From NCBI GenBank assembly GCA_903889245.1, contig CAISWQ010000024.1, positions 39,620 through 103,619 on the forward strand: a stretch of 64,000 nt of DNA. The letters run 5' to 3'. Origin of the DNA: an uncultured Lentisphaerota bacterium. Its GTDB lineage: Bacteria > Verrucomicrobiota > Kiritimatiellia > CAIQIC01. The translations under genes and the position numbers were made by a program. Of the stretch, positions 53,524-61,773 are shown one piece after another; within the stretch, counting starts at the first letter, position 1; the number at the start of each line of letters is the position of its first letter. The notes under the pieces are model-generated. The model was given only the letters and a program-made list of their open reading frames with translations, ran no database searches and was not told the origin of the DNA.

Positions 53524-54807
53524 ATGAAAACCATCCTGATCACGCTTGTGGTCGCTGGCAGTGTGACTGCTCCCGCAGCGGACTGGCTCCAGTTCCGCGG
53601 GCCGAATAGCGCGGGCATCGTCGCCGACGGCAACGCGCCGACCACCTGGAGCGATAGCCAGAATCTCCTTTGGAAAACCGCCCTGCCCGGCCGCGGCTCC
53701 TCCAGCCCGGTCGTCTGCGGCGGCTTCGTCTTCGTCACCTGTTATTCCGGCTATGGCATGGGCGCGGAAGGCGGCAGCGCCGAGAAGCTTCAACGCCATC
53801 TCCTCTGCCTCGACCGCACGAGCGGGAAGATTTGCTGGGACAAAGCGGTCGCCGCCGAGCTGCCGGAAGATCCCTACCACGGCTTCATCACCGAGCACGG
53901 CTACGCCAGCAGCACGCCAGTCACCGATGGCCAGCGCCTCTACGTCTTCTTCGGCAAGACCGGCGCGCTCGCGTTCGACTTCGCCGGCAACAAACTCTGG
54001 CAGGTCAACCTTGGCAAGCAGTCGAGCAACCGCCGCTGGGGCTCCGCGGCGAGTCCGCTCCTCTACAAAAACATGGTCATCATCAACGCCTCCGAGGAGG
54101 GCCGCGCGGTCTTCGCGCTCGATGCCACCACCGGCAAACAAATCTGGAAGGCCGAGTCCGACAGTCTCGAATTGAGCTACAGTACGCCGACGCTCGTCGC
54201 AGACGGCAACGATCGCACCAGCCTCATCGTCGCCGTACCCAATCAGGTCTGGGCGCTGAATCCCGACACCGGCAAGACGCGCTGGTATGCCGATACCGGC
54301 ATCGGCGGCAACGTCTCGCCGACCGTCATCGCGGGCGATGGACTCATCTACGTCACCGGCGGCTTTCCGCAACAGGGCACGGTGGCGATCCGCTGCGGCG
54401 GACGTGGCGATGTGACGTCCAGCAACGTCGTGTGGAAGAGCGAAGTCGCCTCCTACGTGCCCTCGCCCGTGCTGCACAATGGCAAGCTGTTCGTCGTCAG
54501 TGATGGCGGCTACGCGCTCTGCCTCGACGCGAAGACCGGCCAGACGCTGCACCGCGAGCGGCTGCCCGCGTTCACCACCGGCGGCCGCGGCAGCAAGCCC
54601 GTCTATGCCTCGCCGCTGCTGATCGGCAAAAACTTGCTCGCGGTCACGCGCCGCAAAGGCGCGTTCGTCCTCGACGCCACGCCGGAGATGAAAGTCGTCG
54701 CGCACAACACGCTGACCGACGACACCGACTTCAACGCGACGCCCGCCATCAGCGAGGGAAAGATCTTCCTGCGCTCCAACACCCACCTCTATTGCATCGG
54801 GAAATGA
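53524..54807 (+). CDS. Secreted PQQ-type beta-propeller protein
   Basis: A 427-residue protein with a signal peptide (MKTILITLVVAGSVTAPA). DWLQFRGPNSAGI is the usual opening of the PVC PQQ-like family, with blades such as LLCLDRTSGKICW, VFALDATTGKQIW, VWALNPDTGKTRW and ALCLDAKTGQTLH. There is no PQQ dehydrogenase active-site motif, so it is more likely a binding or scaffold propeller outside the cytoplasm. It starts 9 nt after the phosphatase and ends before a REP cluster. Confidence 0.85.
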   Translation: MKTILITLVVAGSVTAPAADWLQFRGPNSAGIVADGNAPTTWSDSQNLLWKTALPGRGSSSPVVCGGFVFVTCYSGYGMGAEGGSAEKLQRHLLCLDRTSGKICWDKAVAAELPEDPYHGFITEHGYASSTPVTDGQRLYVFFGKTGALAFDFAGNKLWQVNLGKQSSNRRWGSAASPLLYKNMVIINASEEGRAVFALDATTGKQIWKAESDSLELSYSTPTLVADGNDRTSLIVAVPNQVWALNPDTGKTRWYADTGIGGNVSPTVIAGDGLIYVTGGFPQQGTVAIRCGGRGDVTSSNVVWKSEVASYVPSPVLHNGKLFVVSDGGYALCLDAKTGQTLHRERLPAFTTGGRGSKPVYASPLLIGKNLLAVTRRKGAFVLDATPEMKVVAHNTLTDDTDFNATPAISEGKIFLRSNTHLYCIGK

Positions 54808-54831
54808 GCCATGAGTAAGAATTATTTCCGT

Positions 54832-54994
54832 CGGGTCGGAGACCCGGCCTACATTGAGCCGCCTGCATTTCCGGGCATTGTAGGCCCGGTGACCTCACCG
54901 GGCGAAAAGCTCGCCGCGTGGGGTCACGCAGCCTACAACGCTTCGCTGTTCGCGGCTCGCGGTTGGTGCTCTGTAGGCCGCGTCTCTGACGCGG
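54832..54994. repeat. Four GTAG-headed REP hairpins in two inverted pairs
   Basis: Hairpins: CGGGTC/GACCCG (54832-54846) followed by CCTAC; GTAGG then GCCCGGTGA/TCACCGGGC (54880-54903); GCGTG/CACGC (54916-54929) followed by CCTAC; GTAGG then CCGCGTC/GACGCGG (54973-54994). GTAG heads alternate strand, the arrangement of BIMEs. The whole 54808-55008 gap is this cluster; an open frame from ATG 54811 runs through it but is not credible coding. Confidence 0.75.
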
Positions 54995-55008
54995 CGTCTT
55001 TGCTCCCC

Positions 55009-55953
55009 ATGGTTCTGATGTTCCTGTTTTCGTCGTTCATCGCGCTTGCTGGGCCTGCGCCACAGGGCCCGGTCAAGGTCTTCATCCTCGCCGGGCAGTC
55101 GAACATGGAAGGTCAGGGCGTGGTGGACCTCGCCGGCAAGGATTACAACGAGGGCAAGGGCACGCTGGCGTTCGTGATGCAGGACCCGGCCAAGGCGGCG
55201 CCGTTCAAGCATCTCAAGGACGCCGGTGGGAAGTGGGCCGTGCGCGAGGATGTCTTCGTCCGCTACCAGCGCGAGAACCGGCCGCTGCTCGCCGGTCCGC
55301 TCTCGATCGGTTTTGCGGTCTATGGCGGCAAGCACCACTTTGGCCCCGAACTGCAATGCGGGCATGTCGTCGGCGACCATCTAAAAAATCCGGTGCTGCT
55401 CATCAAGACCGCGTGGGGCGGCAAGAGTCTCGTGAAGGATTTCCGGCCGCCCTCCGCCGGCGGCGAAGTCGGGAAATATTACACGCTGATGCTCGCGCAG
55501 GTGCGCGAGGCGCTCGCGAACATGGAGCAGGAATTCCCGGCACTGAAAGGCCGCCAGGCCGAACTCGCCGGCTTCGTCTGGTATCAGGGCTGGAACGATG
55601 GCTGCACCAAGGGCGCGGTGCCGGAGTATGAACAGAACCTCGTCCACTTGATCCACGACGTGCGCAAGGACCTGCACGCGCCGCGGCTGCCGGTGGTCGT
55701 CGGCGAACTCACCGGCCCGTGGGTCAACGCGCCGGGCGACTGGGACAAGCTGCGCCAGGCGCAGGCCGCCGCCGCGAACCGCGCGGAGTTCAAGGGCAAC
55801 GTCCTCTTCGTCGAGACGCATGACTTCGTCCGCAAGGCGGAAGATTCACCCAACACCGGCCACGGCCATCATGAATTTGGCAACGCGGAAACTTATTTTC
55901 TCGTCGGCGACGCGCTGGGCAAGGGCATGGTGAAATTGCTGGAGAAGAAATAA
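55009..55953 (+). CDS. Secreted SASA-family (sialate O-acetylesterase-like) esterase
   Basis: A 314-residue SGNH-type esterase. From ATG 55009: signal peptide MVLMFLFSSFIALAG, then VKVFILAGQSNMEG with the nucleophile Ser31, LIKTAWGGKSL, GFVWYQGWNDG, and a terminal TGHGHHEFGNAETYFLVGD supplying the His. SASA proteins remove acetyl or similar groups from sugars. A longer frame from 54811 would be REP-encoded. A closely similar gene begins at 63635, so the family is duplicated here. Confidence 0.88.
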   Translation: MVLMFLFSSFIALAGPAPQGPVKVFILAGQSNMEGQGVVDLAGKDYNEGKGTLAFVMQDPAKAAPFKHLKDAGGKWAVREDVFVRYQRENRPLLAGPLSIGFAVYGGKHHFGPELQCGHVVGDHLKNPVLLIKTAWGGKSLVKDFRPPSAGGEVGKYYTLMLAQVREALANMEQEFPALKGRQAELAGFVWYQGWNDGCTKGAVPEYEQNLVHLIHDVRKDLHAPRLPVVVGELTGPWVNAPGDWDKLRQAQAAAANRAEFKGNVLFVETHDFVRKAEDSPNTGHGHHEFGNAETYFLVGDALGKGMVKLLEKK

Positions 55954-55954
55954 T

Positions 55955-56263
55955 GAAGCGCTGGCGAAGCATCACTATCAGGAGGCCATCGCCGCCGGCG
56001 TCCAGTTTGCGCGCACGCAGGGTGGGCACGGCAGCGAGAACCGGACCGGCGTGATCATGAAGGAACTCGTCGCCTTTGGCGCCGCCGCCAAACCGGCGCT
56101 GCCCGCGCTGAAGGAGTTGATCGTCTTCTTCAACGACGAATGCAAACGCAAGGCCTTCCCCGCCGGCGAGCTCAATCAGCGCCGCATCAGCGCCGTCGAG
56201 AAGGCCATCCAGACCATCGAGGCCGCCACGACCCAGCCGCCGCTCCGCCGGATAGCGCGCTGA
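55955..56263 (+). pseudogene. C-terminal fragment of a HEAT-like (possibly DUF6288) protein
   Basis: An open frame reads NEALAKHHYQEAIAAGV, FGAAAKPALPALKELIVFF and ELNQRRISAVEKAIQTIEAA. It resembles the C-terminal helical end of large HEAT/DUF6288-type PVC proteins, as I remember them. There is no start codon with a signal; only a GTG at 56051. So this is the remnant of a deleted gene. The stop is 2 nt before a palindrome array. It directly follows the SASA stop. Confidence 0.5.
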
Positions 56264-56265
56264 CG

Positions 56266-56344
56266 TTTCCAGAGATTGGAAAAGTTTTTCCCGCCTTTTC
56301 CAAGGATTGGAAATTTTCCGCCCTGTTTTTCCAAGCCTTGGAAA
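56266..56344. repeat. Palindrome array, 3 copies, 31 bp apart
   Basis: Centres at 56274, 56305 and 56336 (31, 31). Cores CCAGAGATTGG, CCAAGGATTGG, CCAAGCCTTGG. It starts 2 nt after the stop at 56263 and sits upstream of the DUF1566 gene. As in two other arrays, the copy nearest the stop has the ATTGG variant. Confidence 0.96.
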
Positions 56345-56401
56345 CACGTGCCCTGTCCCTCTCTTCCAGTTTTACACCCGCTTAACAATTTTCCGGTTGT
56401 T

Positions 56402-56432
56402 TTGACATGCAAGCTTTACAGGGGGCGGTTAT
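56402..56432 (+). promoter_or_regulatory. Possible promoter for the DUF1566 gene
   Basis: TTGACA at 56402-56407 is a perfect -35 consensus, in an A/T-rich stretch. The best -10 candidate, GGTTAT at 56427-56432, is 19 bp away, longer than the usual 17. The start codon follows at 56443, so any leader would be very short. Weak support. Confidence 0.25.
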
Positions 56433-56442
56433 CTTCGCGGCC

Positions 56443-57627
56443 ATGAAAACAAACCTGTGGCTGCTGGTGGTGATGGTGGGCGCGGCGCACGCCGCGGAGC
56501 GGTCCTACCTCGTGGTCGGGACGGGGCAGGACACGTGTTATAACGCAACGACCGCCATCGCGCCGCCGAAACCGGGGCAGCCGTTCTACGGACAGGATGC
56601 GCAGCGTCCGGGTCCGGCGGCGGCCTACAAGGACAATGGCGATGGCACGGTCAGCGACCTGAACACCGGCCTGATGTGGGTCAAGGCGCGCGGGCAGAAG
56701 GTGACGTGGGACGCGGCCAGCGCCGGCGCGAAGACCTGCAAGGTCGGCGGCCACAGCGACTGGCGGATGCCGACGGTCAAGGAGCTCTACTCGCTGATTG
56801 ATTTCCGCGGCGGCTTCCACTTCACCGCGGCCGATTCCTTTCCCTACCTGGACACACGCTACTTCGACTTCACCTATGGCGACGAGAGCAAGGGCGAGCG
56901 CGGCATTGACTGCCAGGATTGGACGGCGACGGAATACATCAGCACGACGATGAACAACAACCCGACGGTCTTCGGCGTCAACTTTGCCGACGGGCGTATC
57001 AAGGGCTACCCGAAGACGGTGCGGCGCGGGTCGCAGAGTTCCGGGCGCAGCGCGCACACGCTCTATGCGCGCTACGTCCGCGGCAATCCGGCCTACGGCA
57101 AAAATGATTTCAGCGACAACGGCGATGGCACGCTCACCGACCGCGCAACCGGCCTGATGTGGCAGAAGGCCGATAGCGGCAAGGGGCTGAACTGGGAGCA
57201 GGCGCTGGCCTATGCCGCCGGCCTCAAGCTGGCGGGCCACGGCGACTGGCGGCTGCCGAACGCGAAGGAGTTGCAGAGCATCGTGGACTACGCGCGCATC
57301 CCGGCCAGCGCGCCGGTTTTCCAGCTCACGAAGCTCGACGACGGCGACCACCCGTTTTTCTGGACCAGCACGACGCACCTCGATGGCCCGCTGAACCGGG
57401 CGGGCGTCGCGGCCATCTATGTGTGCTTCGGGCGGGCGACGGGCTGGATGGCGTTTCCGCCCAACAGCGGCGGCACGCCGCGGTTGATTGATGTCCACGG
57501 CGCGGGTGCGCAGCGCAGCGACCCGAAGGTGGGCGACCCGAAAGATTTCCCGCAGGGCCGCGGACCGCAGGGCGACGTCGTCCGCATCTTCAACTTCGTC
57601 CGCTGCGTCCGCAACGCGACCCACTGA
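56443..57627 (+). CDS. Secreted DUF1566 (Lcl_C-like) protein, two repeats
   Basis: A 394-residue protein with a signal peptide (MKTNLWLLVVMVGAAHAA). Two DUF1566 units follow: DNGDGTVSDLNTGLMWVKA with GGHSDWRMPTVKELYSLIDF, and DNGDGTLTDRATGLMWQKA with GHGDWRLPNAKELQSIVDY. DUF1566 is a C-type-lectin-like fold seen in secreted and surface proteins; ligand not known. ATG 56443 is preferred to 56407 for the signal peptide. Confidence 0.87.
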   Translation: MKTNLWLLVVMVGAAHAAERSYLVVGTGQDTCYNATTAIAPPKPGQPFYGQDAQRPGPAAAYKDNGDGTVSDLNTGLMWVKARGQKVTWDAASAGAKTCKVGGHSDWRMPTVKELYSLIDFRGGFHFTAADSFPYLDTRYFDFTYGDESKGERGIDCQDWTATEYISTTMNNNPTVFGVNFADGRIKGYPKTVRRGSQSSGRSAHTLYARYVRGNPAYGKNDFSDNGDGTLTDRATGLMWQKADSGKGLNWEQALAYAAGLKLAGHGDWRLPNAKELQSIVDYARIPASAPVFQLTKLDDGDHPFFWTSTTHLDGPLNRAGVAAIYVCFGRATGWMAFPPNSGGTPRLIDVHGAGAQRSDPKVGDPKDFPQGRGPQGDVVRIFNFVRCVRNATH

Positions 57628-57639
57628 AGCAGGTCCGCC

Positions 57640-59877
57640 ATGCGCACCACCCTGCCCATCGCCCTGCTGCTGACGCTGCTGGAAGCGGCGGCGCAGCGCG
57701 AGCCGCGCATCGGCTACATCTATCCGGCGGGCGGGCGGCAGGGCACGACCTTCGTGGCCACGCTCGGCGGCACGGCGCTGGAGAGCGCCAGCAACGTTTT
57801 CTTTTCCGGCGCGGGCGTCACCGCACAGTTACTCAAGTTGGAACGGCAGCCGACGCCGCAGGAGCAGGACGCGCTGGTCAAGGAGTTGAGTCAGCTTCGG
57901 GCCCAGCGCGAGCGCGGCGAAGGGCTGACGCGGGCGGAGGCGCAGCGCGCCGCGGAAATCCGCACGACGCTCGACCGCTTCGGCCGGCAGTTGAGCAACC
58001 AGGCGTTGAGCCAGTTTGCGACGGTGCGCGTCAGCATCGCGACCAACGCCGCGCCCGGCAAACGCGAGGTCCGGTTGGGAACCAGCTTCGGTCTTTCCAA
58101 TCCGCTCGCCTTTTGCGTGGACGACCTGCCGGAGATCAGCAAGCCCGACTGGAAAAATGTGCCCAAGTCCAAGGACAGCATGGATCCGGAGCTCACCACG
58201 GGCACAAACGAGACGCGCATCACCCTGCCGGCGATGCTCAACGGCCAGTTGCAACCCGGCGGCGTGGATCGCTATCGCTTCGCCGCCCGCCGTGGCCAGC
58301 AGTTGACCATCATCGTCAGCGCGCGCGAACTGCTCCCCTACCTCGCCGATGCCGTGCCCGGCTGGTTGCAGGCGACGCTGGCGCTCTACGACGCGCAGGG
58401 CACGGAGCTGGCCTACGACGACAAATACCTGTTCCGCCCCGACCCGGTGCTGATGTTCAAAATCCCGCGCGATGGCGACTACGTCCTTGCGATCAAGGAC
58501 GCGCTCTTCCGCGGCCGCGAGGATTTCGTCTACCGCCTCGCGCTCGGCGAGCTGCCGTTCGTCACCGGTATCTTTCCGCTCGGCGGACAGGCTGGCGGGC
58601 AGAGCACGGTCGCGGTCAGCGGTTGGAATCTGGCGCAGCAGCAGGCGACGTTTGATCTGCGCAAACACGTCGCCGGTTCGGCGGCGTTCCATGTGCGCGG
58701 CAACGGCCGGCTCTCCAACCGCATCCCGTTCGCGGTGGATAATCTGCCCGAACTTTTTGAGCAGGAGCCGAACAACTCGCGGACCAACGCGCAGGCCGTG
58801 ACGCTGCCCGTCACCATCAATGGCCGTATCGGGCAACCGGGCGACGTGGATTGCTTCCAGTTCACGGGGCAGGCGGGCGCGCGCCTTGTCGTCGAGGTGT
58901 TGGCGCGGCGGCTCGACTCGCCGCTCGATGCCTATCTGAAACTGGCCGACGCCGCCGGCCAGCAGCTTGCCTTCAACGACGATCACGAGGACAAGGCTTC
59001 CGGTCTCAACACTCATCACGCCGATGCCTATCTCGCGCTGACGCTGCCCTCGAATGGCGTCTATTGCATCTACCTCGGCGACACCCAGCACAACGGCGGT
59101 GCGGCCCACAGCTATCGCCTGCGCATCAGCGCGCCGCGGCCCGACTTTGAACTGCGCGTCACGCCGTCGGGTATCAACGCCCGCGGCGGCACGAGTGTTC
59201 CGCTCACGGTCTATGCGTTGCGCAAGGACGGGTTCGCCGGCGAAATCGCCCTCGCACTGCAGAACGCGCCCAACGGCTTTGCGCTGGCGGGCGCGCGGAT
59301 TCCCGCCGGACAAGACAAGGTGAACATCACGCTCGCAGTCCCGCCGCAGGCGATGGTTATGCCGCTCACCCTGCACCTCGAAGGGCGCGCCACCATCGCG
59401 GGCCGCGCCGTTGCGCGGCTGGCCGTGCCCGCTGACGACCTGACGCAGGCCTTCGCCTACCGCCATCTCGTCCCCGCGCAGGAACAAAAAGTTTCCGTCT
59501 GGGGCCGCCACCCGGCGCGCGAGCAAGCGCGGGTGTTGAGCGCCACGCCGCTCAAGATTCCACTTGGCGGGACGGCGCAACTGGAGGTCAGTTGGCCGAC
59601 CGACCCACAGATGGGCAAGATTGCCTACGAATTATTCGACGCGCCCGAGGGCCTCGCCCTCCGCAACGTTGCCGCCGGGCAAGGTCACCTCACCATCACG
59701 CTGGAAGCTGACGCTGCCAAGCTCAAGCCCGGCCTCGCCGGTAACCTGATCATCCGCGCCTTTGCGGAGCACTCACCCGAGACCCGCGGCAGCGAGACGC
59801 CCGCGAACAAGCGCCGCGTCCCGCTCGGCGCGCTACCCGCCGTGCCGTTCGAGCTGGTTCCAAGCCTTGGAAAATAA
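57640..59877 (+). CDS. Secreted PPC-domain protein ending in a palindrome
   Basis: A 745-residue protein with a signal peptide (MRTTLPIALLLTLLEAAA). PRIGYIYPAGGRQGTTFVAT is the standard opening of a large PVC family. At least two pre-peptidase C-terminal (PPC) beta domains follow (GGVDRYRFAARRGQQL, GDVDCFQFTGQAGARL), then Ig-like domains. The C-terminus reads LPAVPFELVPSLGK, where PSLGK and the adjacent stop lie in a palindrome (59858-59877). The family usually ends about there, so the natural stop was probably replaced. Function: surface binding, undefined. Confidence 0.85.
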   Translation: MRTTLPIALLLTLLEAAAQREPRIGYIYPAGGRQGTTFVATLGGTALESASNVFFSGAGVTAQLLKLERQPTPQEQDALVKELSQLRAQRERGEGLTRAEAQRAAEIRTTLDRFGRQLSNQALSQFATVRVSIATNAAPGKREVRLGTSFGLSNPLAFCVDDLPEISKPDWKNVPKSKDSMDPELTTGTNETRITLPAMLNGQLQPGGVDRYRFAARRGQQLTIIVSARELLPYLADAVPGWLQATLALYDAQGTELAYDDKYLFRPDPVLMFKIPRDGDYVLAIKDALFRGREDFVYRLALGELPFVTGIFPLGGQAGGQSTVAVSGWNLAQQQATFDLRKHVAGSAAFHVRGNGRLSNRIPFAVDNLPELFEQEPNNSRTNAQAVTLPVTINGRIGQPGDVDCFQFTGQAGARLVVEVLARRLDSPLDAYLKLADAAGQQLAFNDDHEDKASGLNTHHADAYLALTLPSNGVYCIYLGDTQHNGGAAHSYRLRISAPRPDFELRVTPSGINARGGTSVPLTVYALRKDGFAGEIALALQNAPNGFALAGARIPAGQDKVNITLAVPPQAMVMPLTLHLEGRATIAGRAVARLAVPADDLTQAFAYRHLVPAQEQKVSVWGRHPAREQARVLSATPLKIPLGGTAQLEVSWPTDPQMGKIAYELFDAPEGLALRNVAAGQGHLTITLEADAAKLKPGLAGNLIIRAFAEHSPETRGSETPANKRRVPLGALPAVPFELVPSLGK

Positions 59878-59936
59878 GCGGCTCATTTTTCCAAGCCTTG
59901 GAAAATTTTCCTCAAGTTTTTCCAAGCCTTGGAAAA
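59858..59936. repeat. Palindrome array, 3 copies, 31 bp apart
   Basis: Centres at 59865, 59896 and 59927 (31, 31), all with core CCAAGCCTTGG. The first copy spans the last codons of the PPC gene; TAA (59875-59877) follows its AAAA arm directly. Confidence 0.98.
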
Positions 59937-59946
59937 CAGAATAATA

Positions 59947-59982
59947 CCGGGTCGGACTTGTCTGCCGGTGGTGAAGACCCGG
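59947..59982. repeat. REP-like hairpin, degenerate
   Basis: CCGGGTC (59947-59953) pairs with GACCCGG (59976-59982) across a 22-nt loop, followed by CCTTC. It resembles the first hairpin of the 54.8-kb REP cluster with an enlarged loop. The rest of the 59937-60127 gap shows nothing I can name. Confidence 0.4.
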
Positions 59983-60127
59983 CCTTCAACAAGGTTTCCT
60001 GTTGGCCGATTCTCGGGATCGGCGAAGACACCGTCGCTCTCACGCCACGAAGTCCAGCCTTTCTCCGCCGCCGGAGTGGGGTAATATTCGCGCCTGTGAA
60101 AAATCCAGCCGACGCAAAGCTTGCCGT

Positions 60128-61645
60128 ATGAAAAGCAAATTCAGAATTGACCCGGCTATACCCGGCCCCGGCCCACGCGCTCGCACGCCCGGAGAGACGG
60201 AGCGCAAACCTTGCACCTGTTCCTCCAGAGTCACGGTGATGATGCTGGCCGTGGTATGCGCCGGGTTGCCGGGCTGGGCGGGCGGGCGGGATGCAGAAAC
60301 TGCTGCGGCGCGAGCCGCGCGCCACGCGCGCGTGGCGGAGCGGCGCGCCGGGCCGGCGGTCATCGTGCATCGCGGGGCGTGGGCCGTTGCGCCGGAAAAT
60401 TCACTCGCGGCCTACACCGCTGCGATGGACCTCGGCGCGGATGGCTGCGAGGTGGATCTGCGCCGCACGCACGATGGCGTGCTGGTGATGTTTCACGACG
60501 ACATGCTCGACCGGCTGACATGCGGGATCGGCAGCGTCAATGACATCACATTCCAGGAAATGCTGACGCTGCGGCCGCGGCGGGAATTGGGCCGGAATCT
60601 TTTCGGCGGCGCAACGACGTTTAGCAGTGTGCTCGACCTGGCCCGCCAGCGGGCCATGCTGTTGCATCTGGACGTGAAGGAGCCGGGGTTGGAGGACGAC
60701 ATCGCACGGCTGCTCGAAGAGGCCGACGCCTGGGAGCATGTCGTTTCGATCAACACCTATAACTCGTCCCGTCTGCGGCAGCATCCGAACTTCAAGCCGC
60801 TGGCCTACAAAGGCCCCGGCCTCGGCGACCAGCGGCGCGACATGGACCCCGCCGCGGTGCAGGCGCAGCTCGCGCGGCCCGGCCAGATGATCATGGTGGA
60901 TGATCCGCGCGTGGCCGCATACATCCTCAAACGGCCCGCGCGTCTCGTAGCTCCCATGCCGGTGCAGGGGGGCGATTCGCCCCCGAAGGACACCGACTCA
61001 TTCCCTGTGGAGCAGTGGCTGGCGCGTTTGAAGGGCGGCAACGCCGGCACGAACGCCCAGCACCGCATGAAGAGCATCATCGAGCGCGCGCAGGCCGCGC
61101 AGCGGCTCGGTGAATCGGGTGAGAGCTCGCCGCAGAGCGTGGCCGCCTTGGAAGCGCTGGTGCGGCATCCAACCGCGCACGCGGCCTGGCGTGTTCACGG
61201 CCTCGATGCGTCCATCGCGGCGTGGGCGCTCGGACAACTCGGCGCAACCAGTTCGGCGCCGGTGCTGATCGAGGCGTTCCAAAGCACCGGACCGGTGACA
61301 AACAGCCTGGCCGGTTTGCGCGCGAAGATGCATGTTTTGCCTGCTCTTGGCGAGCTACGCTGCGCCATGGCGAAGAATTTTCTGCTCGAATACCTGGCGA
61401 TGAACGAAGCACAGGCGCGTAAATCCGGCCCACCACAATTCGAGGATGCAACGCGAGCCTTGCTACACCAACAGCTCTCCGACGCCGAACTGGCCGCCGT
61501 GTTGCGCAGCGCGAACCTCGCTGTGCGGGGTACCGCGATTCTCGAAAGCCTGGATCGCCCGACGGAACAACGCTCGCGAGTCCTGAACCTTGCGGTGCCA
61601 TGGGCACTGGATCTCCCGCGGTCACCACCCGGAGAATCAAGATAA
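60128..61645 (+). CDS. Secreted glycerophosphodiester phosphodiesterase with C-terminal helical domain
   Basis: A 505-residue protein. A hydrophobic segment (VMMLAVVCAGLPGWAGG) serves as signal peptide; start could be ATG 60128 or 60239. The GDPD barrel has VIVHRGAWAVAPENSLAAY (catalytic His), GCEVDLRRTHDGVLVMFHDD and LLHLDVKEPG, matching the HR, ExD and HD metal/acid-base sites. From about residue 280 it is a HEAT-like helical domain (SIAAWALGQLGATSSAPVL). It would cleave glycerophosphodiesters or similar head groups outside the cytoplasm. Confidence 0.85.
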   Translation: MKSKFRIDPAIPGPGPRARTPGETERKPCTCSSRVTVMMLAVVCAGLPGWAGGRDAETAAARAARHARVAERRAGPAVIVHRGAWAVAPENSLAAYTAAMDLGADGCEVDLRRTHDGVLVMFHDDMLDRLTCGIGSVNDITFQEMLTLRPRRELGRNLFGGATTFSSVLDLARQRAMLLHLDVKEPGLEDDIARLLEEADAWEHVVSINTYNSSRLRQHPNFKPLAYKGPGLGDQRRDMDPAAVQAQLARPGQMIMVDDPRVAAYILKRPARLVAPMPVQGGDSPPKDTDSFPVEQWLARLKGGNAGTNAQHRMKSIIERAQAAQRLGESGESSPQSVAALEALVRHPTAHAAWRVHGLDASIAAWALGQLGATSSAPVLIEAFQSTGPVTNSLAGLRAKMHVLPALGELRCAMAKNFLLEYLAMNEAQARKSGPPQFEDATRALLHQQLSDAELAAVLRSANLAVRGTAILESLDRPTEQRSRVLNLAVPWALDLPRSPPGESR

Positions 61646-61773
61646 CCCCGAACCGCCGTCCACTTCATCTTCGTTGAACACAGGCGCGACTGCGGTGTGC
61701 ATCTCTCCCCTGACGGGCTGCCCAGCCGGAGCTTGATATTCCCTTTGTTCACTGCAAAGCTGACGCCGCTCCG

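Noticed and set aside
54811..55008. 66-residue N-terminal extension of the SASA esterase
   Set aside because: It is encoded entirely by the REP hairpins; a good signal peptide starts at 55009.
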